From contig CAWATY010000031.1 in NCBI GenBank assembly GCA_963785115.1, positions 1 to 64,000 on the forward strand: a stretch of DNA of 64,000 nt, in the 5' to 3' direction. The notes under the pieces are model-generated. The model saw nothing but the letters and a program-made list of their open reading frames with translations, was not told where the DNA came from and did not search any database. Shown here piece after piece: positions 28,314 to 36,370 of the stretch (positions are counted from its first letter, which is position 1; each line of letters opens with the position of its first letter). This DNA is from JACCWP01 sp963785115. GTDB lineage: Bacteria > Actinomycetota > Actinomycetes > Propionibacteriales > Nocardioidaceae. Both the position numbers and the translations under genes were made by a program.

Positions 28314-28889
28314 TCATCGCGACCTCCGCACGCGGCGGCGCCAGACGCCGAGGCGGAAGTCCGGCTCGACGTGGTCGACCAGCTGCTCGAGCCCGGTCGT
28401 CTCGACGAGCTCGGCGTGCACCTCGTCGCCGTTGCTCGGCGCCTCGGCGAACGGGTGCCGCCAGTGCACGGCCACCAGGTCGCCGCCCGGCTCGAGGCAG
28501 TCGACCGCCCGCGCGCGCAGCGCCGTGCGGTCGGCGGCGGACAGGAAGTAGAGCAGCTCGGAGACGACCACCAGGTCGAAGCTGCCCTCGGGCCAGCGCT
28601 GCGGCACCCGCGCCTGGGCGAAGGTCACGCCGGGGTCGCCCACCCGGGCCTGCGCCTGCTCCAGCGCCCGGGCGGCGCCGTCCCACGCCACCAGCCGGTC
28701 GCAGCGGCGGGCCAGCCCGGCGGTGAGCACGCCGATCGCGCAGCCGGGCTCGAAGCAGCGGCGGTAGCGCTCGCGCGGCAGCGCGGCCAGCGTCAGCGCG
28801 TACTTGCGCCGTTCGTACGGCGACGAGCCGAGGCCCCACGGGTCGTCGTCGCGCGCGTACAGGTCGTCGAAGTACGCCGGCTCGGTCAC
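28314..28889 (-). CDS. NodS-like SAM-dependent methyltransferase
   Basis: A GTG start at 28889 overlaps the deacetylase stop by 4 bases (GTGA). The 191-residue protein begins EPAYFDDLYARDDDPWGLGS, as in NodS-type methyltransferases. CFEPGCAIGVLTAGLARRCD is the SAM-binding motif I and FDLVVVSELLYFLSAADR is motif IV/V. NodS N-methylates a deacetylated glucosamine unit, so placement right after a PIG-L deacetylase is suggestive. The substrate is unproven. The longer open frame upstream is a shadow of the deacetylase gene. Confidence 0.85.
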   Translation of the reverse strand: MTEPAYFDDLYARDDDPWGLGSSPYERRKYALTLAALPRERYRRCFEPGCAIGVLTAGLARRCDRLVAWDGAARALEQAQARVGDPGVTFAQARVPQRWPEGSFDLVVVSELLYFLSAADRTALRARAVDCLEPGGDLVAVHWRHPFAEAPSNGDEVHAELVETTGLEQLVDHVEPDFRLGVWRRRVRRSR

Positions 28890-29698
28890 GTGAAGACCAC
28901 CTCGACGCTGCGCTCGAAGTGCGCCAGCACGGCCGGCGGGAGCACGGGCGGCTCGGCGGGACGCGGCTCGAGCTGGCTGGTGAAGCAGCCGATCGCCTGC
29001 TGCTTGGCCAGCCGCTCGTGCGGATCGAGGCGCAGCACCCGGGCCCGCGACCACGGCAGGTCGTCGGCGTCCGGGCGGCTCCAGTGCCACGCCCACACCG
29101 GGTACTCCCACAGCACCGGCGGCGCGGTCGCCCCGCCCACGGCCGTCGTCACCGCCGCCAGCTCGCGGACGGCCTCGGCAGCGGCCCGCCCGGCGGCGTC
29201 GTGGTCGGGGTGCGCGTCGGCCCGCCACGGCGCCAGCACCAGCGCAGCCCCACCGAGCAGCGACTCCAGCCGGCCGGTGAGCTCGCCCTCGTACGTCGGC
29301 AGGTCGGTGTCGGGCAGGTGCAGCCGTACCCGCTCGGCGTGGCCCAGCCCGAGCTCGGTGCGGGCGGCGTCGAGCTCGCGGGCGCGACGGTCGCCGAACT
29401 CGACCGTGCCGCCGCTGTCGGCGGTGCCCTCGTTGGTGCCCTCGGTACGCCCGAGGTGCGACGCCTCGCCGTCGGTCGCCGCCACCAGCAGGAGGTCGCA
29501 GCCCCGATCGGCGAGCCGGGCCAGCAGCCCGCCCACCGCGAGCACCTCGTCGTCGGGATGCGCGGCCAGCACCACGACCCGTGCGCGGCGCGGCGGCAGC
29601 TCGACCTCGGGCAGCGCGTCCCAGCCGGACCACGCCTGCCAGTGCGCCTCGTCGGTCGCGCCGGCGTGGTCACCGGCCTGCGGGCTCGTGGCACTCAC
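28886..29698 (-). CDS. PIG-L family deacetylase
   Basis: The 270-residue protein starts at GTG 29698. VVVLAAHPDDEVLAVGGLLA is the PIG-L zinc motif (HPDD) and WRADAHPDHDAAGRAAAE carries the second HPDH. The family (LmbE) removes acetyl from N-acetylglucosamine units, as in MshB and Mca. CFTSQLEPRP near the C-terminus is typical of stand-alone actinomycete members. It overlaps both neighbours by 4 bases, so the three proteins are probably made in step. Confidence 0.9.
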   Translation of the reverse strand: MSATSPQAGDHAGATDEAHWQAWSGWDALPEVELPPRRARVVVLAAHPDDEVLAVGGLLARLADRGCDLLLVAATDGEASHLGRTEGTNEGTADSGGTVEFGDRRARELDAARTELGLGHAERVRLHLPDTDLPTYEGELTGRLESLLGGAALVLAPWRADAHPDHDAAGRAAAEAVRELAAVTTAVGGATAPPVLWEYPVWAWHWSRPDADDLPWSRARVLRLDPHERLAKQQAIGCFTSQLEPRPAEPPVLPPAVLAHFERSVEVVFT

Positions 29699-30741
29699 CA
29701 CTGCTCTCCCTCGCGCTGCGCGACCAGGTCGCCCAGGGCGGCGAGGTCGCGGGCGGCATGGTGCTGGCGGCAGAACACCAGCAGGTCGGCGACCCGGCGG
29801 GCATGCGCGGCGTCGAGTGCGAGCGGCGCCGGGCCGAGCGCGTGCCCGACCCGGGTGACGACCTCCTCGGCGGCCTCGACGACCGTGGCGCGTACCGACT
29901 CGGCGCGGCGACGGGCGCGCTGGGCCGACTCGGCGTCGCCGGCGGTGTCGATCTCCTCCGCGGCCACCCGCAGCACCGCGTGGCAGCGGTCGAGGGCCGC
30001 GGCGACCGCACCGAGCTCGGCCCGCAACAGCGGGTCGGGCGGCCGCCGCCGGGCGGCGGCAAGCAGGGTGGCGGCGACGCCGTGCGCACCGCCGGTCCAG
30101 CAGCAGGCGATGCCGATGGCGCCGTGCCAGAAGCCGGGACGCTCGGTGTACGCCCCGGGCGCACCCACGGCCACGGCCGGGGCGTCGTCGAAGCGCACCG
30201 AGCGGGTGTCGGCGGCGGCCATGCCGGCGCCGACCCAGGTCGGCGCCTCGAGCCGCATCGCGCCGGACGAGCGGGCGTGCGACACGTCGACCGCGAACAG
30301 CCGCGACTGCCCCGCCGCCGCGGCGGTCACCAGCGCGTGGGTCACCAGGCCGGCTCCGGAGCAGAACGCCTTGACGCCGTCGAGGCGCCAGCCGGCGTCG
30401 TCGGGCAGCGCCACCAACCGGACGCCCGGCGGCTCCGCGGCCCAGACCCCCCACAGCGAGCCGGGCTCGGGCGCGGGGTGCCCGAGGTCGTGGCAGATGG
30501 CCCGGGCGTCGTGGTGCGGCTCGACGACCTTCGCCAGCGACAGGTCGGCGCGGCCGAGGTCGACCAGCCCCCACCAGCGGGCCAGCGTGTGCCCGCTGCC
30601 GGGCAGCGGCAGCTCGCGGGAGGCGGCGGTGCGCACGGTTCCCGGGTCGAGCGCCGGGTCGAGCGCCGGGTCGAGCGCCGGGTCGGAGCCAGCGCCAGAA
30701 CCCACGCTCGCCTCGTCGGCCTGCCGGACGGTCCCCACCAT
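29695..30741 (-). CDS. acyl-CoA dehydrogenase-like flavoprotein
   Basis: The 348-residue protein resembles acyl-CoA dehydrogenases: ARWWGLVDLGRADLSLAKVV early, SLWGVWAAEPPGVRLVAL and GWRLDGVKAFCSGAGLVTHA in the beta domain, and a helical C-terminal domain. It is shorter than the usual 380 residues and the catalytic glutamate was not identified, so its reaction may differ. The N-terminus has a tandem DPAL repeat from 12-bp DNA units. It is the first gene of the 27-30.7 kb cluster. Confidence 0.75.
   Translation of the reverse strand: MVGTVRQADEASVGSGAGSDPALDPALDPALDPGTVRTAASRELPLPGSGHTLARWWGLVDLGRADLSLAKVVEPHHDARAICHDLGHPAPEPGSLWGVWAAEPPGVRLVALPDDAGWRLDGVKAFCSGAGLVTHALVTAAAAGQSRLFAVDVSHARSSGAMRLEAPTWVGAGMAAADTRSVRFDDAPAVAVGAPGAYTERPGFWHGAIGIACCWTGGAHGVAATLLAAARRRPPDPLLRAELGAVAAALDRCHAVLRVAAEEIDTAGDAESAQRARRRAESVRATVVEAAEEVVTRVGHALGPAPLALDAAHARRVADLLVFCRQHHAARDLAALGDLVAQREGEQW
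30644..30679 (-). repeat. 12-bp tandem repeat in the dehydrogenase gene
   Basis: Three full GGGTCGAGCGCC units plus a partial one encode DPAL repeats near the protein start. Changes in copy number would keep the reading frame. Confidence 0.8.
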
Positions 30742-30816
30742 GCCCTTCAGTACCCGTCCGCGGCAGGCGTCAATCGGTCCGGCTCGGTGACCCGGCAGGC
30801 AGCCGCTCGGCCGGAG

Positions 30817-31230
30817 TCAGTCGAGGGGGACCGCGACCTGCTGGCCGACCTGCAGTGCGCCGGCGTCCGGCAGCGCGTTGAGCTGCTGGATCTGACGGAC
30901 GACGTCGCGCGGGTCGCCCCCGATGCCGCTGTCGGCGGCGATGTCCCACAGCGTCTGGCCGGGCTGGACGGTGATGGTGCGGACCGGGACGGGCTCGCCC
31001 GCACCGGAGGTGGCGACGACGCCAGGTCCCCAGGCCACCGCCGCGACGAGGACCGCGGTCACGACCACCAGACCGAGCAGCAGGCTGCGCAGCACCCGGC
31101 CGCGCCGGGTGAGTCGAACGCTGCGCCGGGTGGCGCTGGTGCGGGCCGTGGAGCTGGCCGCGGTGCGCGTGGTCGTGCGGGGGATGTCGCGGGTCTCGTA
31201 CGCGGTGCTGAAACCGGTGCTGGTGCTCAT
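30817..31230 (-). CDS. LysM-domain membrane protein, SOS-linked
   Basis: The 137-residue protein has a basic, T/S-rich cytoplasmic start, one membrane helix (SLLLGLVVVTAVLVAAVAWG) and an external LysM domain (TITVQPGQTLWDIAADSGI to GALQVGQQVAVPL) that binds peptidoglycan. In actinobacteria a LysM gene near lexA is SOS-induced and slows division (Rv2719c/ChiZ in Mycobacterium, DivS in Corynebacterium). Three LexA-like boxes lie upstream here. Start ATG at 31230 fits the helix position. An SDR gene and repeats have been placed between it and lexA. Confidence 0.85.
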   Translation of the reverse strand: MSTSTGFSTAYETRDIPRTTTRTAASSTARTSATRRSVRLTRRGRVLRSLLLGLVVVTAVLVAAVAWGPGVVATSGAGEPVPVRTITVQPGQTLWDIAADSGIGGDPRDVVRQIQQLNALPDAGALQVGQQVAVPLD

Positions 31231-31300
31231 CGTCGCCTCCGTCGTGTGCTGCGTCGATCTCTTCGTATCGCCCGGCACCGACAGTCACCCGCCGATCGGT

Positions 31301-31350
31301 CGATCACGTGTTCGATCGAACACCTGTACGAAGCATCGCACACCTGTTCG
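31301..31350 (-). promoter_or_regulatory. three tandem LexA-like boxes before the LysM gene
   Basis: CGATCACGTGTTCG (31301), CGAACACCTGTACG (31317) and CGCACACCTGTTCG (31337) each differ from the actinobacterial LexA box CGAACN4GTTCG by one or two bases. They lie 71-120 bases before the LysM start. Confidence 0.65.
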
Positions 31351-31397
31351 ACGCATTCAACCCATGCGTCACACCCACCCCACCCGCAATCGCGACC

Positions 31398-31439
31398 TGT
31401 CACCGTCAGGTCGCCATAGACGGCGATCTGACGGTGACA
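31398..31439 (-). repeat. 42-bp hairpin element, family 3
   Basis: TGTCACCGTCAGGTCGCC and GGCGATCTGACGGTGACA pair over 18 bases around ATAGAC. It begins 16 bases after the SDR stop. An equal element lies just after the NUDIX stop (47718-47759). A transcription-stop role is possible, but no T-run follows. Confidence 0.8.
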
Positions 31440-31455
31440 ACTGCGACAGGCGGGC

Positions 31456-32286
31456 TCAGTGGCCCTGGCGGCGGGCCATCAGCCGGCCCTGGGCCCGCAT
31501 CACCGGCTCGAGGGCGAAGGCCAGGGTCGGCCAGTCGCGGGAGAACCGGAGGAACGGTCCCCGCCAGGTGGGGAGCGTACGGACCACCCGGCGGCGCCCG
31601 AGCATGTCGACGACCGCGGCGGCGACCTCCTCCGGGCGCAGCAGTCGGCCGCCGGAGTGCACCAGCGCCTTGCCCCGCCCGCCGGGCCGGAACTGCTCCA
31701 CCAGCGCGGTGTTCACCCCGTCGGGACACACCGCGTGCACCCGGATGCCCTCCGGGCGCAGCTCGGCGTACATCGCCTCGGCCAGCGAGACGACGGCGGC
31801 CTTGGTGGCGGCGTAGACCGACAGGCCCGGCACCGGGCCGTGCCCGGACAGCGACGCCAGGTCGACCAGGTCGCCGCCGCGCACGCCTGCGGCCGCCTGC
31901 TCGCGAAACGCGGCAACCGCCGCGCGGCTGCCCCACACCACCCCGAGCAGGTTCACGTCGACGAGGGCGCGTACCCGCTCCGACGAGGTCTCGGTCGCGT
32001 CGCCGTCGAAGCCCACCCCTGCGTTGTTCACCCACACGCCGAGCGGCCGGTGGCGGCGGGCCAGCGCGGCGACCTCGGCGTGCGAGTCCTCATCGCGGAC
32101 GTCCTGCTCGACGCCCTCGACGGCACCGATCTCGTCGGCGGTGCGCTTGGCCGCCACCCCGTCGAGGTCGGTGACCACGACGGCGTACCCGCGCTCGACG
32201 AGCGCGATGGCGGTCGCCCGGCCGATCCCCTGGGCGGCGCCGGTGACGACGGCGGAACGGGCGGACGGCAGCGGCGCGGCAGGCAT
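31456..32286 (-). CDS. short-chain dehydrogenase/reductase
   Basis: The 276-residue protein has the classical SDR nucleotide motif VVTGAAQGIGRATAIAL near residue 12, the NNAGVGF motif near 90 and the catalytic YAATK (GLSVYAATKAAVVSLAEA) near 165. The C-terminal ALEPVMRAQGRLMARRQGH resembles oxidoreductases acting on lipid-like substrates. No substrate can be named. The ATG at 32286 is used; an upstream ATG at 32295 is less likely. Confidence 0.9.
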   Translation of the reverse strand: MPAAPLPSARSAVVTGAAQGIGRATAIALVERGYAVVVTDLDGVAAKRTADEIGAVEGVEQDVRDEDSHAEVAALARRHRPLGVWVNNAGVGFDGDATETSSERVRALVDVNLLGVVWGSRAAVAAFREQAAAGVRGGDLVDLASLSGHGPVPGLSVYAATKAAVVSLAEAMYAELRPEGIRVHAVCPDGVNTALVEQFRPGGRGKALVHSGGRLLRPEEVAAAVVDMLGRRRVVRTLPTWRGPFLRFSRDWPTLAFALEPVMRAQGRLMARRQGH

Positions 32287-32367
32287 GCGCCGCACCGTAC
32301 TGGGGGTATGTCACGCGTCGCCGCGACCCGGGTCACACCCTCCCGACCGGCAGCTCGAGGGGCGTCC

Positions 32368-32446
32368 GGGTTTCCCACGTTCCCTTGGGAAACCCAAGGT
32401 TCGCCCGTGTTGTGACACGGGCGAACCTCCGGTTTCGCGGGAGAAG
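32368..32446 (+). repeat. ~80-bp double-hairpin element, family 2
   Basis: GGGTTTCCC/GGGAAACCC makes the first stem. GGTTCGCCCGTGT and ACACGGGCGAACC make a perfect 13-bp second stem, followed by CTCCGGTTTCGCGG. It is 66 bases from a family 1B copy, the same order as at 41.3 kb. Confidence 0.8.
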
Positions 32447-32512
32447 CCACCCGGGTCCGGTGTCGCGGACTCCCGTCGCGCCGACACGCCGACTCGCGGA
32501 CTTGGTTCCGTC

Positions 32513-32567
32513 GAGTGGCGCAAGATCTCCCGCTTCCGGCCCCCCGGCGCGCACTCTTGCGCCACTC
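32513..32567 (+). repeat. 55-bp palindromic element, family 1B
   Basis: The arms GAGTGGCGCAAG and CTTGCGCCACTC are identical to the other copies; the inside (CTCCCG, GCGCGCACT) is also conserved. It lies in the 510-base gap between the SDR gene and lexA. Confidence 0.85.
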
Positions 32568-32590
32568 GGTGGATCCAGGCGGCGGTCGGC

Positions 32591-32646
32591 GAGTGGCGCA
32601 TGGTGGTGGCCGTCGGCGTCCCGGAACCGACCACCCTGCGCCACTC
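32591..32646 (+). repeat. 56-bp palindromic element, family 1A
   Basis: GAGTGGCGCATGGTGG and CCACCCTGCGCCACTC close the element. It sits 23 bases after a 1B copy and 46 bases before the LexA box. Confidence 0.8.
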
Positions 32647-32692
32647 GGCGAACCGGGTGGGCGCTGCAATGGCGCTCCCCCGACACGCCGTT

Positions 32693-32706
32693 CGAACAGG
32701 TGTTTG
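32693..32706 (+). promoter_or_regulatory. LexA box upstream of lexA
   Basis: CGAACAGGTGTTTG fits the actinobacterial SOS box CGAACN4GTTCG with one change. It lies 90 bases before the lexA start, as expected for autorepression. Confidence 0.85.
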
Positions 32707-32796
32707 ATCCCGAGCGGTGCGGAGCACTACCGTTCGCTAGCACCGGCACCCACCGGCACTCACGGGGTAGGGCGACGACGCAGCGAGGTGGACGAC

Positions 32797-33552
32797 ATGG
32801 CAGCAGGCGGGCGTGACGGCGCGGACGCCGGGGCATCCGGGGCGGCATCCGGGGCATCCGGCGCGGGTGGGAGCGTGCGCGAGCTGCCCGACGGACCCCC
32901 CGACGCCACCGGGCTGACCCCGCGCCAGCGGCGGATCCTCGACGTCATCGGCGAGGCGCTGACCGCCCGCGGCTACCCGCCGAGCGTGCGCGAGATCGGC
33001 GAGCAGGTCGGCCTCACCAGCTCGAGCTCGGTCGCGCACCAGCTCAAGTCGCTCGAGGCCAAGGGCTTCCTGCGCCGCGACCCCAACCGGCCGCGCGCGC
33101 TCGAGGTGCTGTCCCCGCTGGCCCGCCCGCGCGAGCAGGCGCCGGTTGACGAGACCGGCATCGGCGACGAGCGGCCCGAGGCGACGTACGTGCCCGTGGT
33201 CGGCCGGATCGCCGCCGGCGGCCCGATCCTCGCCGAGGAGCGGGTCGAGGACGTGTTCCCGCTGCCCCGCCAGCTGGTCGGCGACGGGGCGCTGTTCCTG
33301 CTCGAGGTCAGTGGTGACTCGATGATCGACGCGGCGATCTGCGACGGCGACTGGGTCGTCGTCCGGCAGCAGCCGACCGCCGAGAACGGCGAGATCGTGG
33401 CCGCCCTGCTCGACGACGAGGCCACCGTCAAGACGTTCCAGCGCCGCGACGGCAAGGTGCTGCTGCTCCCGCACAACGCTGCGTACGAGCCGATCGACGG
33501 CACCCACGCCAGCATCCTCGGCAAGGTCGTCACCGTCCTGCGCCGGCTCTGA
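32797..33552 (+). CDS. lexA: SOS repressor LexA
   Basis: LexA represses SOS genes and cleaves itself on contact with the RecA filament. The winged helix spans about residues 40-105 (LTPRQRRILDVIGEALTARG; GLTSSSSVAHQLKSLEAKGF). RIAAGGPILAEE holds the Ala-Gly cleavage site. The catalytic serine is in LLEVSGDSMIDAAICDGDWV and the lysine in DEATVKTFQRRDG. The first 30 residues are a low-complexity Gly/Ala/Ser tail. The ATG at 32797 is chosen after the SOS box; the open frame upstream crosses repeats. Length 251. Confidence 0.96.
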   Translation: MAAGGRDGADAGASGAASGASGAGGSVRELPDGPPDATGLTPRQRRILDVIGEALTARGYPPSVREIGEQVGLTSSSSVAHQLKSLEAKGFLRRDPNRPRALEVLSPLARPREQAPVDETGIGDERPEATYVPVVGRIAAGGPILAEERVEDVFPLPRQLVGDGALFLLEVSGDSMIDAAICDGDWVVVRQQPTAENGEIVAALLDDEATVKTFQRRDGKVLLLPHNAAYEPIDGTHASILGKVVTVLRRL

Positions 33553-33586
33553 CCCCGCTCGCCCGCGGGTTGCCGTATGGGCTGCC

Positions 33587-33829
33587 TCAGGGGTTGTGCG
33601 GCTGCGCGCTGCTCACCGCCGCCGAGCCCTCGCCGCGCTCCCCCGGCCGCACCATCAGGTAGGTGTCGGCCATCGACCACAGCGTGCGGGCCACGTGGTC
33701 GACGGGCTCGTCCAGCTCGGCGGCGATCTCGGTGTCCTGCACCGCGCTGCCCGGTTCGGCCTGGCGCAGCAGCCGCTGCACCGTCTCGCTGATCCGCATG
33801 GACTCCGCCGCCGCCTGCTCGTCCGCCAT
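33587..33829 (-). CDS. small conserved hypothetical protein
   Basis: The 80-residue soluble protein starts MADEQAAAESMRISETVQRL and is mostly helical, with ISETVQRLLRQAEPGS and AAELDEPVDHVARTLWSMAD resembling a small winged-helix-like core. It has no motif I can name. It converges on lexA with 34 bases between stops, and codon use matches the neighbours. Confidence 0.6.
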   Translation of the reverse strand: MADEQAAAESMRISETVQRLLRQAEPGSAVQDTEIAAELDEPVDHVARTLWSMADTYLMVRPGERGEGSAAVSSAQPHNP

Positions 33830-33878
33830 GGGCCTTGTTCTACCGTCCGCCTCCGCGGATCCGCCCGTCGGCCGAGCG

Positions 33879-34532
33879 TCAGCCGGTGAGCTCGAACCAC
33901 CGTCGCTGCAGCTCGGGCAGGTCGTCGACGACGGCGGCGGCGCCGGCGTCGGTCAGCTCGGAGTCGGCGAAGCCGCCGGAGCGTACGCACAGCGTGCGCA
34001 GGTCGAGCGCGACCGCCGCCTGCACGTCCCACACCGAGTCGCCGATCATCACGGCCTCGGACACGTCGACGGCGTCCAGCGCCGCCTTGACCAGGTCCGG
34101 CGCCGGCTTGCTCTTCTCGGCGTCCTCCGCGGTGATGACGGTGTCGGCGACCTGCTTGCCACCGAGCAGGTCGAGGTAGCGCTGTACGTGCTCGGGCTTG
34201 CCCGAGGTGGCCAGCACGACCGACATGCCCCGGTCGCGCAGGAAGCCGAGGAAGTCCCGCGCGCCCTCGAGCAGCCGCACCTCGTCGAGGAACGGGTCGT
34301 ACTCCTCCACCCAGGCGTCGCGCACCGTGTCTCCCACCCGCTCCTCGGCCTCGTCGCCGGCCACCGCGGCGATGAACCGGTCGCCACCCATGCCGATGGC
34401 ACGGTGCAAGCGCCACAGCGGCGGGTGCAGGTCACTGCGGGCGAAGGCGCGCGCCCACGCGAGGGTGTGGTGGTAGTTGGTGTCGACGAGGGTGCCGTCG
34501 ACATCGACGACGGCGGTGTCCGGTGCGGGCAC
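33879..34532 (-). CDS. HAD-superfamily phosphatase (phosphoglycolate phosphatase-like)
   Basis: The 217-residue protein starts at GTG 34532. VVDVDGTLVDTNYHHTLAW is HAD motif I with a DxD nucleophile pair. VVLATSGKPEHVQRYLDLLG holds motif II, KPAPDLVKAALDAV motif III and AVMIGDSVWDVQAA motif IV. The cap is the helical subclass I type. Substrate unknown; phosphoglycolate or beta-phosphoglucomutase-like sugars are usual. The longer open frame upstream lies over the TPP enzyme gene and is a shadow. Confidence 0.88.
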   Translation of the reverse strand: MPAPDTAVVDVDGTLVDTNYHHTLAWARAFARSDLHPPLWRLHRAIGMGGDRFIAAVAGDEAEERVGDTVRDAWVEEYDPFLDEVRLLEGARDFLGFLRDRGMSVVLATSGKPEHVQRYLDLLGGKQVADTVITAEDAEKSKPAPDLVKAALDAVDVSEAVMIGDSVWDVQAAVALDLRTLCVRSGGFADSELTDAGAAAVVDDLPELQRRWFELTG

Positions 34533-34570
34533 GGGCGCTCCTTGGTGCTGGGGTGCGAGTGGTCGGTCGG

Positions 34571-36358
34571 TCAGTCGCGGTCCGGCAACAGCTCCTGGGC
34601 CTTGGCCTTCACGCCCTCCTTGACCAGCTGCCAGCGGTCCTCGTCGCCCTTCAGCACCGACTCGGCGGTGGCCATCGCTTGCTCCAGCGTGGCGTGCGGC
34701 GGGATCGGCGGCATGCTGGGGTCGCAGCGCACGTCGATCACGGTCGGCCGGTCGGCGCCCAGCGCCTGCTCCCAGGCGGGTCCCAGCGCGCCCGGCTCGT
34801 CGACGGAGATCGCCCCGAGGCCGATCCCGCGGGCGAAGTCGGCGTACGACACATCGGGCAGCGTCTGCGACTCGGCGAACTTCGGCGCCCCCTGCAGCGC
34901 GCGCATCTCCCAGGTCACCTGGTTGAGGTCGTTGTTGTGCAGCACCACGACCACCAGCCGCGGGTCGGACCACTCCTGCCAGTAGTGCTTCACGGTGAGC
35001 AGCTCGGCCAGCCCGTTCATCTGCATCGCGCCGTCGCCCTCGAACGCGATCACCGGGCGGTCGGGGCAGCCGAACTTCGCACCGATGCCGTACGGCACCG
35101 CCGGGCCCATCGTGGCGAGCGTGCCGGACAGTGAGCCCCGCACCCCGGCGGTGAAACGCAGCTGACGGGCGTACCAGTTGGCCGCCGACCCCGAGTCGGC
35201 CACCACGATCGCGTCGTCCGGCATCCGGTCGCTGAGCTCGAGGAAGATCCGCATCGGGTTGACCGGGTCGGCCTCGACCATCGCCTCGTCGCGCATGGTC
35301 CGCCACCACTCGCGCACCGCGGTCTCGATCTGTTCGCGCCACCCCCGGTCGGCCTTGCGCTCCAGCAACGGCACCAGCGCGCGCAGGGTGGCCGCGGCGT
35401 CGCCGACCAGGTTGACCTCGTAGGGGTAGCGCATGCCGATCAGCCGCGCGTCGTCGTCGATCTGCACCGCCCGCGCCTGGTCGAACGCGGGCAGGAACTG
35501 CGAGTACGGGAAGCTCGACCCGACCGTCAGCAGCGTGTCGCAGTCGCGCATCATCTGGTAGCTCGGCCGGGTGCCGAGCAGGCCGATCGAGCCGGTCACG
35601 AACGGCAGGTCGTCGGGCAGCACGTCCTTGCCCAGCAGGGCTTTGGCCACTCCGGCGCCGAGCAGCTCGGCGACCTCGACGAGCTCGTCGCGTGCCCCGC
35701 GGGCACCTTGCCCGACCAGGATCGCCACCTTGTCGCCGGCGTTGAGCAGCTCGGCCGCCGCGGCGACGCCGTCGGGGTCGGGCGTGCTCGTCGGCCAGTG
35801 CGCCCCGAGGCTGGACGGCACCATCTTGAACTCGTGCGGGGGCGCGCTGTAGTCCAGCTCCTGCACGTCGGCCGGCACGATCACCGCCGTCGGCGCCCGC
35901 TCCGACAGCGCGGTGCGGATCGCGCGGTCGAGCACGTTGGGCAGCTGCTCGGGCACGGTCACCGTCTGCAGGTACGCGCTCGCGACGTCGCCGAACAGCG
36001 TGTGCAGGTCGACCTCCTGCTGGTAGCTCCCGCCCATCGCCGACCGGTTCGTCTGGCCGACGAGCGCGACCACCGGCACGTGGTCGAGCTTGGCGTCGTA
36101 CAGGCCGTTGAGCAGGTGGATGGCGCCCGGCCCGGAGGTCGCCGTGCAGACACCGACCCGGCCGGTGAACTTCGCGTAGCCGACCGCGGCGAAGGCGGCC
36201 ATCTCCTCGTGCCGGGCCTGGACGAAGCGCGGGTCGTCATCGGCCTCGCCCCAGGCCGCGAGCAGCCCGTTGATGCCGTCGCCGGGGTAGCCGAAGACGT
36301 GCTCGACGCCCCACTCCCGCAGGCGCGCCAGGATCATGTCGGCGACGGTGCTGGCCAC
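34571..36358 (-). CDS. thiamine pyrophosphate-dependent enzyme, pyruvate oxidase-like
   Basis: The 595-residue protein has the three-domain layout of acetolactate synthase/pyruvate oxidase. VFGYPGDGINGLLAAWGEAD and RHEEMAAFAAVGYAKFTGRV carry the TPP-activating glutamate. AMGPAVPYGIGAKF-type sequence and AFEGDGAMQMNGLAELLTV hold the GDG...N TPP-Mg motif. Many actinomycetes label this form 'thiamine pyrophosphate-requiring enzyme'. Pyruvate decarboxylation or oxidation is likely. It follows the ligase by 12 bases on the same strand. Confidence 0.88.
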   Translation of the reverse strand: MASTVADMILARLREWGVEHVFGYPGDGINGLLAAWGEADDDPRFVQARHEEMAAFAAVGYAKFTGRVGVCTATSGPGAIHLLNGLYDAKLDHVPVVALVGQTNRSAMGGSYQQEVDLHTLFGDVASAYLQTVTVPEQLPNVLDRAIRTALSERAPTAVIVPADVQELDYSAPPHEFKMVPSSLGAHWPTSTPDPDGVAAAAELLNAGDKVAILVGQGARGARDELVEVAELLGAGVAKALLGKDVLPDDLPFVTGSIGLLGTRPSYQMMRDCDTLLTVGSSFPYSQFLPAFDQARAVQIDDDARLIGMRYPYEVNLVGDAAATLRALVPLLERKADRGWREQIETAVREWWRTMRDEAMVEADPVNPMRIFLELSDRMPDDAIVVADSGSAANWYARQLRFTAGVRGSLSGTLATMGPAVPYGIGAKFGCPDRPVIAFEGDGAMQMNGLAELLTVKHYWQEWSDPRLVVVVLHNNDLNQVTWEMRALQGAPKFAESQTLPDVSYADFARGIGLGAISVDEPGALGPAWEQALGADRPTVIDVRCDPSMPPIPPHATLEQAMATAESVLKGDEDRWQLVKEGVKAKAQELLPDRD

Positions 36359-36370
36359 TCGGGTCCTCCC

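Noticed and set aside
28886..30574. Fused dehydrogenase-deacetylase frame of 562 codons
   Set aside because: The upstream half is out of frame with the dehydrogenase; the deacetylase starts at the GTG at 29698.
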